Shown here piece by piece: positions 1 to 11,650 of a stretch of DNA of 64,000 nucleotides (the stretch's first letter is position 1; each line of letters begins with the position of its first letter). The DNA lies in assembly GCA_001600615.1 (NCBI GenBank), contig BCKK01000006.1:186001-250000 (forward strand), in the 5' to 3' direction. Both the position numbers and the translations under genes were made by a program. Origin of the DNA: Dioszegia crocea. Taxonomy: Eukaryota; Basidiomycota; Tremellomycetes; Tremellales; Bulleribasidiaceae. The notes beneath the pieces were generated by a model. That model did not search any database, was not told the origin of the DNA, and saw nothing but the letters and a program-made list of their open reading frames with translations.

Positions 1-1363
1 AGCTCGAATTCGGTCACTTTCCATATCTACCCGGTGGCCCCACTCTAATCACTCCACTAATCCTTGCTGTCCACTGCCTACTTGCCAGCGAACGTATTCC
101 AGGACTCCTTCACTACCACACACGCCTAGCCGACGCCGTCAAGACCCTCATTGTGGATTCTCCGGCGGGGAGCTGGAGGACTTTGAGGAATGTACAAGAT
201 GATATTGCCGATGGCTTGGTGATTTATGGCGAGGATGATCTGGACCCGGAAGTGGGAATTGGACCGGAGGAAATTGTGGCGGCTGCATTGTTGTCCTTGT
301 GGCTTAGCAGCCAAGATTCCGCCCGTGATTTCGCCCGATTGGCATTCCAGTACGCTCGGGGTTGGATAAAGGTGAGTCTTGCTAGGTTCAACGCTGACGG
401 GGCAGATCATGTCCACCCCAGCACCACGATCTACCATAGCAGAGACTATGGGTATGGTCACGCAGGAGCGAGTCACGACCGAGCAGGAACGGGCGCGAGT
501 TTGGCTGCTATGCTTTTTGGCGGATGGCATTGTCACTTCGTTGGACACATCTCCGAGCGAGCCAATACGCAATCCTCACGACTACTGCATCCAGCTCATA
601 CCCCACCCGCTACCAACTTTCACAGCCCATCTCGACCATCACGACCTCGTCCTCTCTTCACACGCCGGACTCTTACACCTCTTCCACGATTGGCATTCGA
701 AGTTCAACGCCAGTATGATTCCTGGCCAATCCTCGTCCTCTTTTCCTCTTCCGGAGATCCAGCGATTTACGGCCGCGACGGATTTCCAGGTAGATGATAT
801 ACGATGCTCTGTTCTCAGCATCGTACCAAGCCACTGGGTCAGCGCTAAAGCCCTCAACCTTTTTGGGTTGTTTGTGAGGACGACCATATCCTCCAAATTG
901 GTCCACCTCCCGACGGTCTCATCGCGGCAACGCGTAATGTACGTAGCTCGAATGGTTGATGTCGGACTGGAGATGTTGGAGATGTGCGCGGCTTGGTCTC
1001 CAGCGTCCACTATAGCGGATCTTCCCCAACAGTATCTCGCCGTGAGTCACTTCGACCATCATCTTGGTGGCCAGCTAATTAGTTCAGATGATCGGTGTCG
1101 TTGCGCATATTGTGAAGCGCAGCGTAGAAGAGGCAGTCAACACCAACGCGCCCACAGGCTGTTCTGTTTCTCCCAGAGAAGGTCAGTATCTTCTGACTAT
1201 AAGTCGCAATCGGACGCAAGCTGACAGGGCAGTATCTGATCTGCTAGAGACGCTCATCCGAACTCTCACGACGAATAGCGGATTGCCGGAGGGTCACAAT
1301 ATTTGGGTCTGCGTGAATGCTTGTACTAGGCTGGCGGCGCAATTAAAGGGGATGTGTGCGTGA
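1..1363 (+). CDS. Fungal-specific transcription factor, C-terminal part (5' truncated)
   Basis: The reading frame is open from the first base of the window, so the N-terminus and any DNA-binding domain lie outside. I read three or four exons: 1-371, 406-1041 and 1088-1363, the last probably cut by a 51-nt in-frame intron at 1182-1232. Introns at 372-405 (34 nt) and 1042-1087 have clear GTGAGT donors and CAG acceptors. The protein is helical and hydrophobic, with the pattern TEQERARVWLLCFLADG, as in the middle homology region (Fungal_trans) of Zn2Cys6 regulators. A Zn2Cys6 cluster cannot be confirmed because the N-terminus is missing. The gene converges on the GlcNAc-6-phosphate deacetylase gene 225 bp away, so a role as regulator of the GlcNAc cluster is possible, but this rests on position only. 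Confidence 0.6.
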
Positions 1364-1587
1364 AGACAGCAAGTGTGTTGATGTGCATCTTGACAGGGTA
1401 GTCGATCTGCGCGGAAATGGATCGCCTGGATGTTTTGACCGCTGTCAACAAGCCCAACCCGATACATCCGAGATTCTAGATTACACTAAAGTGCAGAGTC
1501 CCAACTTAGAAAGCAGATAGCGCTACATCCTCATCGTGGCATGTGCGCATCTCGTCGCTGAGTTCTGAGCAATTGGGGTGTTGGCGT

Positions 1588-3101
1588 TTAGTCCGCAGGC
1601 CGGACGTCCGGGGCACGATAGACCTCTTGTCCCATGATCCAAGTAGAACGCACACTGCCGTCCCAGCCCAATACCACCATATCCGCGTCGAACCCTTCTT
1701 TCAATTGTCCCTTGGTCTGGGCGATCTTTCCGCCTAGCATTTGGGCAGGGCGATATGTGGCAGCGAGAAGGGCTTCTGGAAGTGGGATCGAAGCGTATGT
1801 CGAAAGGTTGAGAAGGCAGGTGTTGAGAGGGCAGCAGCTTAAATGTCAGCATAAGTACTCCCATGGCCGAGATTCAGCTCACCTTCCAGCCAGGGTCTCT
1901 CCAGGCACCCCGTCATATAACGCATAAACCGCATCTCCCTTCTTCCTAAACATGACTCCCGGTCTCCAGTTGTGCATCCCGTCTTCGAGCATAGGGTCCA
2001 GTGGGGATTGAGCATCTGTAACGACGACGCATCCGTCCTTGTGCGCGCTGTACGCAATACGGACGGTATTGGGATGAGAGTGAAGACCGTCCACGATGAG
2101 GCCGAAGTATGGGCGGGAGGTAGGGGTGGGGTGGCCGAGCAGTCCAATGACTCCTGGGTCGCGATGATGGATTGGCGGCATTGCACTAAGGCATCAGGAC
2201 TCAGGACGCGTACGCATCCTCACACAGACTCACTTGAACAGATGTGTAATCATCCTTGCCCCCTTCTCGACGGCCTCTACAGCCACTTCAAGCGTAGCGT
2301 CGCTATGTCCAATACTGACTGTCACTCCTCTTGATGAAAGATTCGCGACGCAATCCATTATCCCCTCAACATCAGGTGCGAGGGTGATGAGCTTGACTCC
2401 TGGTTGGTCGATGCTCGATCTGCCGTATACCCGCTCGACGACTTGTAGGGGTGATTGTATAGGAGTGAAAGTCGGTGATGTGGGGGAGGAGGGGGCAGAG
2501 GAAGATGGAGCAGCGGTCATGAGTAGGGCGGAGGAGTGGGCGCCTCGGCGATGGGGGTGTAGGAAAGGACCTTCGGCGTGGTAGCCTAGGATATGGGCGC
2601 CTTTGGAGGTGGATCGTGGTTGCAGAAGGCGTAAAAGCTAGAATCATAAGCACCGGATCATTTCTCGACAAAAAATCCTCACCTTGCTGTACAATTCCTC
2701 CTTCTGCGTAATCACAGTCGGTACGAAACTTGTACATCCCGTAGCCACAATCCGCCTGGCGACTTCTTCCAGCCCAAGCACATACGCCGCCTCGCCTCCA
2801 TCCGCAGCTGTGACCTCGAGCTCGGAGAAGTCGACGCCGAACGCGCCATTGATCTGGACATCTATGAAGCCCGGTGAGAGGATATTGCCGGCGAGATCTA
2901 TGGTTCGTGCCGGGGGTAAGTGGGAGGTGTAGAATGAGGACTGGCCAGAGATAATTTTGCCGCTGGTGGTGGAAATGTAGAGGTCTGATCTGACCGCCTT
3001 TCATTTCAGCCAGAGAACAGAGTCGAAAAAGGCTGACTTGAACTCACAGTTCCATTTGGGAGAGCGATGTATCCATTGGTAAAGCGAATGACATCCGTCA
3101 T
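1588..3101 (-). CDS. DAC1: N-acetylglucosamine-6-phosphate deacetylase
   Basis: Removes the acetyl group from GlcNAc-6-phosphate to give glucosamine-6-phosphate in the cytosol, the second step of GlcNAc use. The start ATG is at 3101 (MTDVIRFTNGYIALPNGT). Four introns join five exons. The amidohydrolase signatures appear in order: LSPGFIDVQINGAFGVDF, the metal-binding GYHAEGPF, VSIGHSDAT, THLFNAM, GLIVDGLHSH and the catalytic-Asp motif VVVTDAQSPLD. The C-terminus carries the usual FDADMVVLG strand and ends at a TAA at 1588. A Ser/Pro-rich insertion (about positions 2440-2520) separates HAEGPF from the barrel core and is not part of the bacterial enzyme. The kinase gene is divergent from it and the deaminase gene follows, which together gives a full catabolic set. 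All key motifs look intact. Confidence 0.93.
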
Positions 3102-3894
3102 GATCTGGGGTGGGTGGTGCTGTAGCGTTGCAGAGGGATGTGCTTGTGAGTATATGACAAATGGGGGACTAAGTCGAAGCTGGTCAGACGAGCTACACGT
3201 CGCGCTGCAGATATGTGATACTCGACAGTGAACAAAGGATCATGTCGGCCTCAGACACCTCTGTTATCGCAAGGCTCTACACCTGATCAGACCGCCGCTT
3301 TAGCCGACACCAGGGTCGCAGCAGTCGACAAAGCAAAGGTGCCGTGGTATGTAGCTGAAAGGTGCTAAAATGTGTACATCGGAGCATAGACTTACGAGAT
3401 GTCTTAAGCTTCTCCACTTTGCCCCACACGGCAACACATCCTACTGTGTGTCCAGGCACGGCCCGGGACAAAGGGCGGAATGTTAAACTAAAGCGGCTCT
3501 TTGACCGAGCCGTGACGGCACTGCCATCCAAGCCTCTGCCTGCTTCCCACGCTCTCACATGAGCTTAAGCTCAATCGTTCGTCAGTCCCTATACCGCTGT
3601 ATAAGTCTTGATATCTCATCTCCTCATCGGAATCTCATATCCCCCTTCGACTGTACATACGCCCTCGATTTTTGCCATTGTTGACATTGCGAGTATTAAG
3701 AAAGGCAACTTTGACCAGCAGCGTCCCTTCAGTCCTCCTTTGTCCATCATCATTTCGGCGGATCCGCCTACAAATTCCGACAAAGAACAACACCAGAGGA
3801 CCCTTTCTCTTCCCACAACAGCCTCCTCTTTCTTTCTCTTACACTCCTTGCTCCAAACACAAACATCATCCTCCTTTCACTCGCCGCCGCCATC
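3102..3894. promoter_or_regulatory. Divergent promoter region of deacetylase and GlcNAc kinase genes
   Basis: This 793-bp stretch lies between the two divergent start codons and holds no supportable gene. The side near the kinase (about 3760-3894) is strongly CT-rich on the plus strand, as is usual ahead of basidiomycete start codons. The arrangement would let a common factor control both genes. No specific operator was identified. Confidence 0.5.
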
Positions 3895-5409
3895 ATGCAG
3901 CTTCAGCCGCCTAGTCCGCCCCTCACGCCTACCAACTCCCCTCCAGCCCTTGTTCTATGCGCAGATGGAGGTGGGTCCAAGGTGTGCGTTGTCGTCCGCA
4001 GTGCGGATGGTCTGGAGGTCAGAGGATTTGCTGGACCTTGTAATGTGTACGTTCACCACTTCATCAGAGGAGCAAGCTGATAAAGTACAGGCAATCTGTC
4101 GGATACGCACCTGCCATACAAGCCATCCTCCTCGCTACATATCGCGCCCTCGCTCAGCTCCCTGCGAGCCACCTCCCAAAAGGCTTCGTCTTGCCAAACC
4201 TTTCTCCCGCCGAACCACTCATTACCACCCCTACCAAACCATCCCCTATCCTTACTCCCAAACCCATCTCTGCTGCAGCTCTATCTGCTCGATCAACGCT
4301 GGTCACACCTTACCCCTCCCGCCCCAGCTCACCCAGACTTGCTCCGATGCCACCGATCAGCATCGCCCTGTTCAAATATGTCTGGCTGGGTCTTGCGGGG
4401 ATCAATGAACCGAAGGACGCGGAGACATTCATGCCGTTCGCAATGCAGGGTTTGAATGTCAGTGAGGAAGGATTGAAATTGACAAATGGTACGCTCCCCG
4501 ATGTCACCCTCGCTGACTGTCAGATGTCAACCTCCTCGCTGCTCCAGCTTTACAACTACCGGGCATAAGACATGTCGCTGCAGTGGTCTGCGGTACGGGA
4601 ACTGTGGGCCGGACGATCGAAGTCTCGTCTGTCGAAAGTGTAGAAGATGGATCATCAGCATCTCCAATCCGCCAACTTCCTCTGGTAGATGTAGGCGTGA
4701 GTAGAGGTTGGGGCTGGCTGTAAGTTCAATATCTTACCCTTGCAAATCGAGCTGACGTCTCAGCCTATGCGACGAAGGTTCTGCTTTCTGGATAGGCCGT
4801 CTAGCCATACGCGCCCTCCTCTTCCACTTTGACCGCTGTACTCGATCATCACTCTACTCGGCCGCACCAGAACCTTTACTACCTTTCCACCGCGACCTTC
4901 TCGCCTACTTTGGCGTCGTCGATCCTATGGAGCTCATCGGTATCGTCTCCCTCACCTCCTCCGCATCGCAAGACTTGTCAATTGGAGAAGCCACAGCAAA
5001 GCGCAACGCATTCATGGCTGGAGCAGCACGCACGGTGCTCCGCTGGGCATTCCCAGACGATTCATCCCCTCCTTCCCCACCCGCTTCTGAGCGATCACTC
5101 GATATGGATTCTGCGTCAGATGCCGATTCAGCAGATCAGCGGAGCAGAGAGGAGGCGTTAAAACTGGTCAAAAGGGCAATTCAGCCAATGGTGGAAATGA
5201 CGATGGATCTGCTCGGGGATGGCAGCGTCGTCAAGCCTGAAACGACCGTCTTGGCTCTTGGAGGTGGGCTATGGCAATCAAAAGGGTATAGAGAGCTACT
5301 TCAGCAGGGGCTGAAGAAGGAGGGAGTGGAATTTGCAAGTGTGCTGCTGGTAGATGATGCTGCAGGCGTAGGGGCAAAGGGTTTGGCCAGTGTCGAGTTC
5401 TCTGTCTGA
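3895..5409 (+). CDS. N-acetylglucosamine kinase (BadF/BadG/BcrA ATPase family)
   Basis: Phosphorylates GlcNAc to GlcNAc-6-phosphate. The N-terminal phosphate-1 motif is visible as LCADGGGSKVCVVV, followed after the first intron by NVQSVGYAPAIQAILLATYR, the ASKHA-fold start of human-NAGK-type kinases. Later come KYVWLGLAGI (adenosine/connect region), VVCGTGTVGRTIEV (phosphate-2), a GWGWLLCDEGSAFWIGR motif spanning an intron, and the C-terminal LALGGGLW. Four exons with short introns fit the frame throughout; the first intron ends at the CAG before 4092. A Ser/Asp-rich insert (about 5060-5150) is lineage-specific. This is not a hexokinase-fold enzyme, unlike the Hxk1 kinase of the Candida albicans NAG cluster. 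It is divergent from the deacetylase gene and upstream of the deaminase gene on the same strand. Confidence 0.88.
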
Positions 5410-6175
5410 GTTTGGATGTATACATGTAGCTTATGCCTCGTATTTGCTGTTGTCACCATGCACGCGGCTGCTGATAGCGTTGACCATGAGGCACACAGGT
5501 AACACTAACAGGGGCATCTTGTGTGCGTTTCAGGTATGTTTCATAGTTGTGTGTTTTGTGGTCCTTTCGACTTTAAGCTTTCAGGAGTTGGAGTTTCAGC
5601 TCAACGTCAACATTGCGAGAGCAGATCTTGTCTATACATTGCAATTTGCATCCAAGGTCTTAGTGACCCCAAGCTGCCTCGGAGCTTCCTCGCGCCTCAT
5701 TCCGCCTTTACGGCATCGGCTCAAGCGGCGCATCATCCTTTCTTATCTCAATGCGGCATGCGGATCCGATCGCTCAAAAAATCCACCGAGAACGTGAGGG
5801 AACGGAGGTCTTGAGATCGATCTGAGATCCCCCGGGAGTTGGAACGAGAAGGACCATGGAGCAAAGATGCGAGGGGTACTGTGAAACCTCGGGAACATCG
5901 CCGCAATGATTTCGGACTGTAGGAGGCTTTCCAAGGGATGGAAGCTGCAGTCAGGCGCCGAAGGATGGAGTTGGGTCGACCAAGGCGAGGATATAGCCCG
6001 GGGTCCTTACTTCCTCTCTCCTCCTTTATACTCTACACCCAACTGATTCTTGACGCTTCTTATTGTTCCCTTACCACCTCCAACAACTCTTGGCTTTACA
6101 CGTTCATCAGACATCACTAGTGTTGCTCTCTACCCTCACCACATCTCTTCCCTCACTTCCAACCTATCAGACAAG
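5410..6175. other. Intergenic region upstream of the deaminase gene
   Basis: No supportable gene in 766 bp between the kinase stop and the deaminase start. The 150 bp just before the deaminase ATG are CT-rich with a TTTATACTC segment near 6024-6034 that could act as a TATA-like element. The remainder shows nothing distinctive. Confidence 0.4.
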
Positions 6176-7285
6176 ATGAGACTTACAGTCCGTGACACCA
6201 AGGAGCAAGTCGGGAACTACGTGAGTACCTCTCGCTGCTTCACACAGCAGTCGCGCTAACTTGCAGATTGCCGAGTACATTGTTCGCCGAATCAGCAGTG
6301 TCTCGCCTACTGCCGAGAAGCCTCACTTCGTGATGGGCCTACCAACCGGAAGCAGTCCACTACCGGTTTACAAGCGGATCGTACAGCTGTATGAAGAGGG
6401 CAAGGTGTCGTTCAAGGTGAGTTACAGCTGGGAACCGAGAGGTGGGCGAATTGCTAATACTTGCAGAATGTCATCACATTCAACATGGATGAATACGTGG
6501 GAATTCCCCGAGATCATCCAGAATCATACCACACTTTCATGTTCAAGCACTTCTTCTCTCTGATTGATATTGAGTGAGTGATCATGGATGGAACCGAGGG
6601 GCAAGAGCTGACTTTACAGCCCCAAAAACACGCATCTGCTCGACGGGAATGCGGAGGATCTGTACAAGGAATGCGAAGACTACGAGCTTGCGATCCGAGC
6701 AGTTGGCGGGATTGACCTGTTCCTGGGTGGGATTGGCGCAGATGGACATATCGCATTCAACGAGGTGAGTTTCTGGCTGTTACGTGTATTCGTTTCTGGC
6801 TAAGATGACACGCTAACTCTCACAGCCGGGTTCCTCCCTCACTTCCCGCACGCGCATAAAGACCCTGGCGTACGAGACCATCCTCGACAACTGCCGTTTC
6901 TTCAACAATGACCTGTCGGCTGTTCCTCGGATGGCCCTGACCGTCGGTGTGCAGACTGTGATGGATGCGCGAGAGGTCGTGTTGGTGGTTACGGGTCAGA
7001 ACAAGGCGTTGGCGTTGAGCCAGATGATTGAGGGTGGAGTGAACCACATGGTGACCGCCAGTGCGCTCCAGACACATCCGTGGGCTTTGGTGGTATGCGA
7101 GTGAGTCTACATCTTGCGTTAAGGGGACAGAAGCTGACTTGTTCAGCGAGGACGCAACGAACGAGCTGCGCGTCAAGACTGTCAAGTACTTCAAGTCGAT
7201 CGAGAAGGTCCAGGATGAGGTCGAGGCGAAGTATGGGCCAGTCGGAAGTTCGCGATTGGGTCTCAACAAGGCCAGTGCGGCGTAG
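6176..7285 (+). CDS. NAG1: Glucosamine-6-phosphate deaminase/isomerase
   Basis: Converts glucosamine-6-phosphate to fructose-6-phosphate plus ammonia, feeding GlcNAc carbon into glycolysis. Six exons (6176-6220, 6267-6416, 6467-6573, 6620-6764, 6826-7100, 7147-7285) give exactly 286 residues, close to the usual 265-290 for the NagB family. Signatures visible are [14 protein letters not shown] (sugar-phosphate loop), [18 protein letters not shown] (catalytic Asp and active-site region), [20 protein letters not shown] (including the catalytic His) and [10 protein letters not shown]. No break or missing residue was seen. It is the third enzyme of the GlcNAc set; ammonia released here also makes the cluster a nitrogen source. 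Confidence 0.96.
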
Positions 7286-7711
7286 ATCTGGGTTAGGATC
7301 GATTCGTCCTGTAGAGTAGCTAGATGACTTGATTCACCATGCACGATGTATTACCGGATTGTCCGAAAGTTGGATCCACGTCAAAGATTCATTTTCTATC
7401 CATACTTCCTCCTCGTCTCTCATTGATACATTGTACGTTCTACTGTTCATTCCTTCTTCGATCCATCACTCTGCTGTTCCCCTCCATCAAAAGGCCTCCA
7501 ATGATCGACATCGGAAGGACAGATTACTCATCGCTCTTCTTGCCCGCTGGACTCAGGCGCAACTAAGATGTCAGATCTGTCTCTTCCGAAACCAGGAGTG
7601 GAGGTCTGCCGTGAAAACTTACACCATCGAGGTAGACTGTTGGCGTAAGGGATAAGTCAAGAGAACGAAGGCAAGGGAATAAGAACGGCATTTGGTGTGG
7701 GGGTAAAGGGG

Positions 7712-8236
7712 TCACTCGGTCAGCTTGCTATCTTTCCACAATAGTATCTCTGGTGGATGCTTACAGTGTCGGCCAACAGCTAGAGGAATTAGCACGAGCT
7801 TTACATTGAGATGTAAAACACAGAAGGGATGTGAACTCACCAAAGGTTGCTCCAACCACAGCGGCAGCTACGACGAAGGCCATTGGGTACAGCTCAACGG
7901 GAATGTCTACACGTCAATTAGTATCGTCTTGACGTTCCACCAAAGACTTTGAAGGTATCCTCATGACATACCTCGCATACCGAATCGGAAGATCTGCCTT
8001 GTCAGCTGCTGATTCTCGGGTTCCCACAGACATCTCAAGCCTGACTTCTGAGACCGAGGTTGACGTACCAACTTCGACTTTCCACCCTTCTGCTCCTGAG
8101 TGTTCCATCGCCTGGCCATACCGAGGCCGACCTGAGAGGGGATACCCTGCACCTGTGGCCGGAATGCGGCAGCGCGGAAGGCCGGGGCGGCTGATGCCAT
8201 GGGACGAAGCTGGCGGATGGCGGTGGTAGCGAACAT
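7712..8236 (-). CDS. Small mitochondrial inner-membrane protein, NDUFA4/B12D (MLRQ)-like
   Basis: Four exons on the minus strand read into a protein of about 108 residues. The first exon encodes an Arg/Ala-rich presequence (MFATTAIRQLRPMASAAPAF) typical of mitochondrial import. After two short introns the mature part has one transmembrane segment (YPMAFVVAAAVVGATFGAVG) preceded by DIPVEL and followed by a short polar tail ending SKLTE. This layout, a single-span protein with YP before the helix, fits the NDUFA4/B12D family of respiratory-chain subunits, but the family call rests on a short stretch. Other single-span respiratory subunits remain possible. It is divergent from the ACBP gene with about 375 bp between starts. 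Confidence 0.5.
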
Positions 8237-8611
8237 TGTGTATATTTAATTCTGAGTTGTTGTGATGGGGCTTGCCGTACTGTTGCTGCTTTCTGTAGGT
8301 TGATTAGTGATAATGCTCGTACTTATCGATGTTGAGCGAGAGATGGGACCAGCTTGAATGCGGGGTTGAGGTAATGTGCGTCATTCCTCCATTTGGACCC
8401 TGAATCAGAAGCGGGGAACGCCTGTGGGGTGTTGCTTACGTCAGGCGGTAAGCTCGGCCTTATTGTGAGCCGGCCGTTCCACGCTGTTGCTGCTTCTCTT
8501 TCATTCAATCAATCTCATACTCAATCTATCCACATTTGTAAGCTGTCGAACGTATCTGCACTGAAGAAGCTTTCGAACTGACATCTGTGGCAGAACCAAA
8601 CTCCATCAACA

Positions 8612-9255
8612 ATGTCCAGCCAAGCAGCATTCGACAAGGCCGTGCAGATCGTTAAGGATTTGCCCACTGATGGCCCCGTCAAGCCTTCTCAGGACGACCA
8701 GCTTGCTGTGAGTGTAGCTCCCACATGATTGAGCCTCTATCAGTGACGTCTTAACCTGGCACAGCGGAGCTATGTCAAAATTGCGAAATGGTTTGGGCTC
8801 ATTTCTCAGTTCTACGGTCTATTCAAGCAGGCCACCGAGGGCGACATCACCTCCACCCGACCTGGTAAGTTCTTTCTCTCTTCAAGGGACTGCAGGTGTG
8901 CTATCATGACCTTGATCATATCCTCAGTTCTTTGGACGAATACTGACCCACCAGGTGCATTCGACTTCAGGGGCAAGTACAAGTGGGACGCGTGGAACAA
9001 GCTCAAGGGGACGAGCAAGGAGGACGCCCAGAAGCAATACGTCGAGCTGCTCGAAGGCGTGAGTTTCGTGGCTCCTGAGATAGTCCGCCGTGGTATAGGA
9101 CAACCATCAACTGACTTGCAAAGATGCTCTCCAAGGCCAGCGACGCCGACTCGCAGAAGGCTCTATCCGATCTCCAGGGTAAGCTGCTCCCCAAACCACT
9201 GCGCAAGCCCGGTTTAGAATAACAACTGATCCTTTCAGCCGCCAAGAGCGCATAA
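8612..9255 (+). CDS. ACB1: Acyl-CoA-binding protein
   Basis: Binds medium- and long-chain acyl-CoA esters in the cytosol and delivers them to lipid synthesis and membranes. Five exons (8612-8707, 8810-8864, 8955-9058, 9123-9177, 9239-9255) give 108 residues. The conserved ligand-binding features are present: [29 protein letters not shown] and [17 protein letters not shown]. The first intron must end at 8809, because using an earlier AG would insert extra residues into the KQAT helix; the joined [12 protein letters not shown] matches the family exactly. The C-terminal extension ([21 protein letters not shown] region) is longer than in animal ACBP, which is common in fungi. Confidence 0.95.
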
Positions 9256-9532
9256 AATACGATAGATCATACGGAAGTGAAGATGCAATAAATATTGATA
9301 CTTTCATGGAAGCGGTTCCGATTCTTCTACCTGTCCAACTGTTTCCCTTACGTTGGCGTCTGACAATGTTACCAATCAGGTTTGGAATAGGCAGAAAATC
9401 GAAAGGCGAGCAAGGAAGGAATGGTCTGATTACGGCTTGACAAGGGCACAGCTCGGCCCCTTGTGGACTTGGGTCAAGGAGCTACTCTGCATACAATCCA
9501 ACTACGTCTAAGATCCCGCCCCGTGTCTATGC

Positions 9533-10398
9533 CTAGTGTGCATGATGAGCCTGCTCGAACCTGATCCCACTAGCAAAGTCAGCTACTTTCTGACTCTAAA
9601 GAACCAAGGAGCTCACCAGTATCCGCAAGCTTTTGGTCCTGTGCGTGTCAGCTTAGTCAATCGGGAACAGCAGGGGTCCTGGTCTTACCTGGCTTGTCCT
9701 AAAACGTCAGCGTTTGACCCAGGCGTCTTTTGGAAAGCATGTCTGAGAACTCACAAGGTTGATGTATACTTTTGGGTGCCCGAGTGCTCCGCCGCCTGAA
9801 GGGTCAGCCTTCATCCCCCAGTTTTTCACGTGCCGGGACCATCTCGCCCATCTCTCCCTTCGAGAAGTAAGACTGCGCATCCCTTGCGGCCATTGAGATG
9901 GAGCGGGCGGGACTTTGCGCCGTCCACGTTCTGACTCTGATCTTCCTCCTTCATTCTTCTGATTTGGCCGAGCGACCCGCTTGGACCCCTCGAGCGTGCT
10001 TGGTGAATTCAAACAGCTCTTGCGACTCTATCCTCGGTATTCTGATTGCCCCTCCGCCAAGAGAAACAAAGCTTACCTCCGTCACAGCTCGCCCGACGAG
10101 CGTTGACCATCCGGACAGGGTCCTCAGCGACCATCTTGATCGCCGCAAGTCCATTCGGCTGCAGATCAAAGTTTGTCTGCTCGAACCGTGGACCGTCAAA
10201 GATAGCCTTCTTGGGGTTCTGTGATGTCGACCATGTCTCCGCTACGTTGGGGGATTGCTGGACAGAAGAAGGGTCGGATGATTTCGGCTGATAGCTCTGC
10301 AGAGGAGCTGGTGGTTGGGGAATTGAGGTGGAAGCTAGGCGGATGGACAGGGGAGTACTGCGGGGGAGACGGCGTAGGGCTATGCGTGTGAAGGACAT
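9533..10398 (-). CDS. NADH:ubiquinone oxidoreductase 13-kDa-A subunit (NDUFS6-like, zf-CHCC)
   Basis: Peripheral-arm subunit of mitochondrial complex I. The N-terminus (MSFTRIALRRLPRSTPLSIR) looks like a mitochondrial presequence. The conserved core reads KAIFDGPRFEQTNFDLQPN, then RMVNARRASCDGG, GGALGHPKVYINLDKPGPK and ACGYCGIRFEQAHH. These give the CHCC zinc ligands C-x-H-x-C-x2-C. The last two exons are tiny (10 and about 22 nt). The final acceptor is placed at the TAG that restores YCGIRFEQ; the CAG a few bases later would destroy the motif. The first intron is unusually long for this window (about 270 nt). Stop TAG at 9533-9535. Confidence 0.9.
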
Positions 10399-10733
10399 GG
10401 TGTTGGGTAGATGTTGAGGCGGGATTGTATACGCGAGATGTATGGTAGGCCGTTCGTTGGCTCAGTAACCAATTCAGGCACGCAAAGGCAAAGGCTGGAA
10501 ATGAGCGCACGGACTTTTGATCCCGAATTCGCCCTGCGATAACGCCGTAAATTTCCGGATCTTGACCCTAAAAGAAGCCTGAAAGCTAAAAGTGACGTAA
10601 ACAAGGAATGCGGTTTCGGTCCGAGACACCGTTGACTCTCTTTTGTCTCGTCGTGATATACCTATATGCGCCAACCATAGAGGACCTCGTCGACAGCTAG
10701 AGATAGGCCGGACAGGTCTATTCGGGTGTTGAG

Positions 10734-11333
10734 ATGTTCCCGATCGACCAAATCCGACAAGTACCTCGGCCGGCCTGGTTTCTAGGCCTTGGACTGTTCG
10801 CCAACTCCTCGATGCTCTTTGCGAAGGCCGGCTACGGGATGGGAGGTGTCACAGAGGTGCTAGCTACTCAGAAGACACTGAAGATGCGCGCGGAGTATGT
10901 GGCAAGATTGTGGTATAAGCTGAATCACAAAGCTTCGGTGAGTTGCCAACGTTTCTGTTTAAAAAAAGGCGACAAACGCTGATCAGGATAGCAAGAGGAT
11001 ATGGTACCAGATATGCTAAGCCACACACTCTACCCTGCGTCTCTCCATCTCATCGCGGCATACCTCACTACGTCCAAGCTCGTTCGAACTCTCTCCCTTA
11101 TCACTGCATTCGCATCCATCACCATCATTCCCATTACGCTTGGCGCGCTCGTTCCAACAGCCCATATCTTGACCAGGTTGGGGCGGAAGAAGAGATTGAC
11201 AGCCTGCGAGCGACAAGGGCTGGTGTATCACTTGAACGAATGGAATAACGCCCTCCTGAGGGTGTCGTTTCCGTGTGGGATCAGCTGGGCGGCGAGTTTG
11301 GGGGCGCTGTTGGGGGTAGCAGGAGGCTGGTAG
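10734..11333 (+). CDS. DUF1772 family integral membrane protein, array copy 1
   Basis: Two exons; the intron lies at about 10939-10990, and the second exon starts best at GAT ATG GTA. The protein has about four hydrophobic segments, including RPAWFLGLGLFANSSMLFA near the N-terminus, YPASLHLIAAYL, SLITAFASITIIPITLGALV and ISWAASLGALLGVAGGW at the C-terminus. A polar loop with RLGRKKRLTACERQG precedes an LNEW helix. This is the DUF1772 (anthrone-oxygenase-like) layout of a PT..L loop after transmembrane segment 3. It is the first of four adjacent same-strand copies and is divergent from NDUFS6. Function is unknown. Some fungal DUF1772 members oxidise anthrones, but nothing here shows a polyketide pathway. 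Confidence 0.72.
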
Positions 11334-11650
11334 AGGGCTTCAAAGGATCTGAATACGGACACTACGCAGAGACGGAGGATCTTAGATTTGTATAACCTCG
11401 TACTAGAGTAGGCGAGGGTAGGCGTCTGTATTATGGGGGAACTTGGCGCGCAGGAAAAACTTGAAACGCCTAACGCACGGATGTGTCCTATGCGCGGCAG
11501 CTCAGCAGCTCTTGCAAAATTTCTGTGTCTCTCCCATCAATACAACTTTGGTCGCTGAAGCAGCTATAAAAACCAACGGACGTAGAGAAGATCCGGGTCT
11601 GACTCCATCGAACCTCGGCAGCACGGATCCCTCCCTCTTCCCACCACAAT

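Noticed and set aside
8761..8809. Extra exon segment ([14 protein letters not shown]) in the ACBP gene
   Set aside because: Retaining it breaks the conserved KQAT helix; the CAG at 8809 gives a perfect family match.
7712..10398. Possible functional cluster of mitochondrial genes (small inner-membrane subunit and NDUFS6, with ODC, LETM1 and Dap1 further on)
   Set aside because: The genes are spread over 30 kb with unrelated genes between them; this density is expected by chance for nuclear mitochondrial genes.
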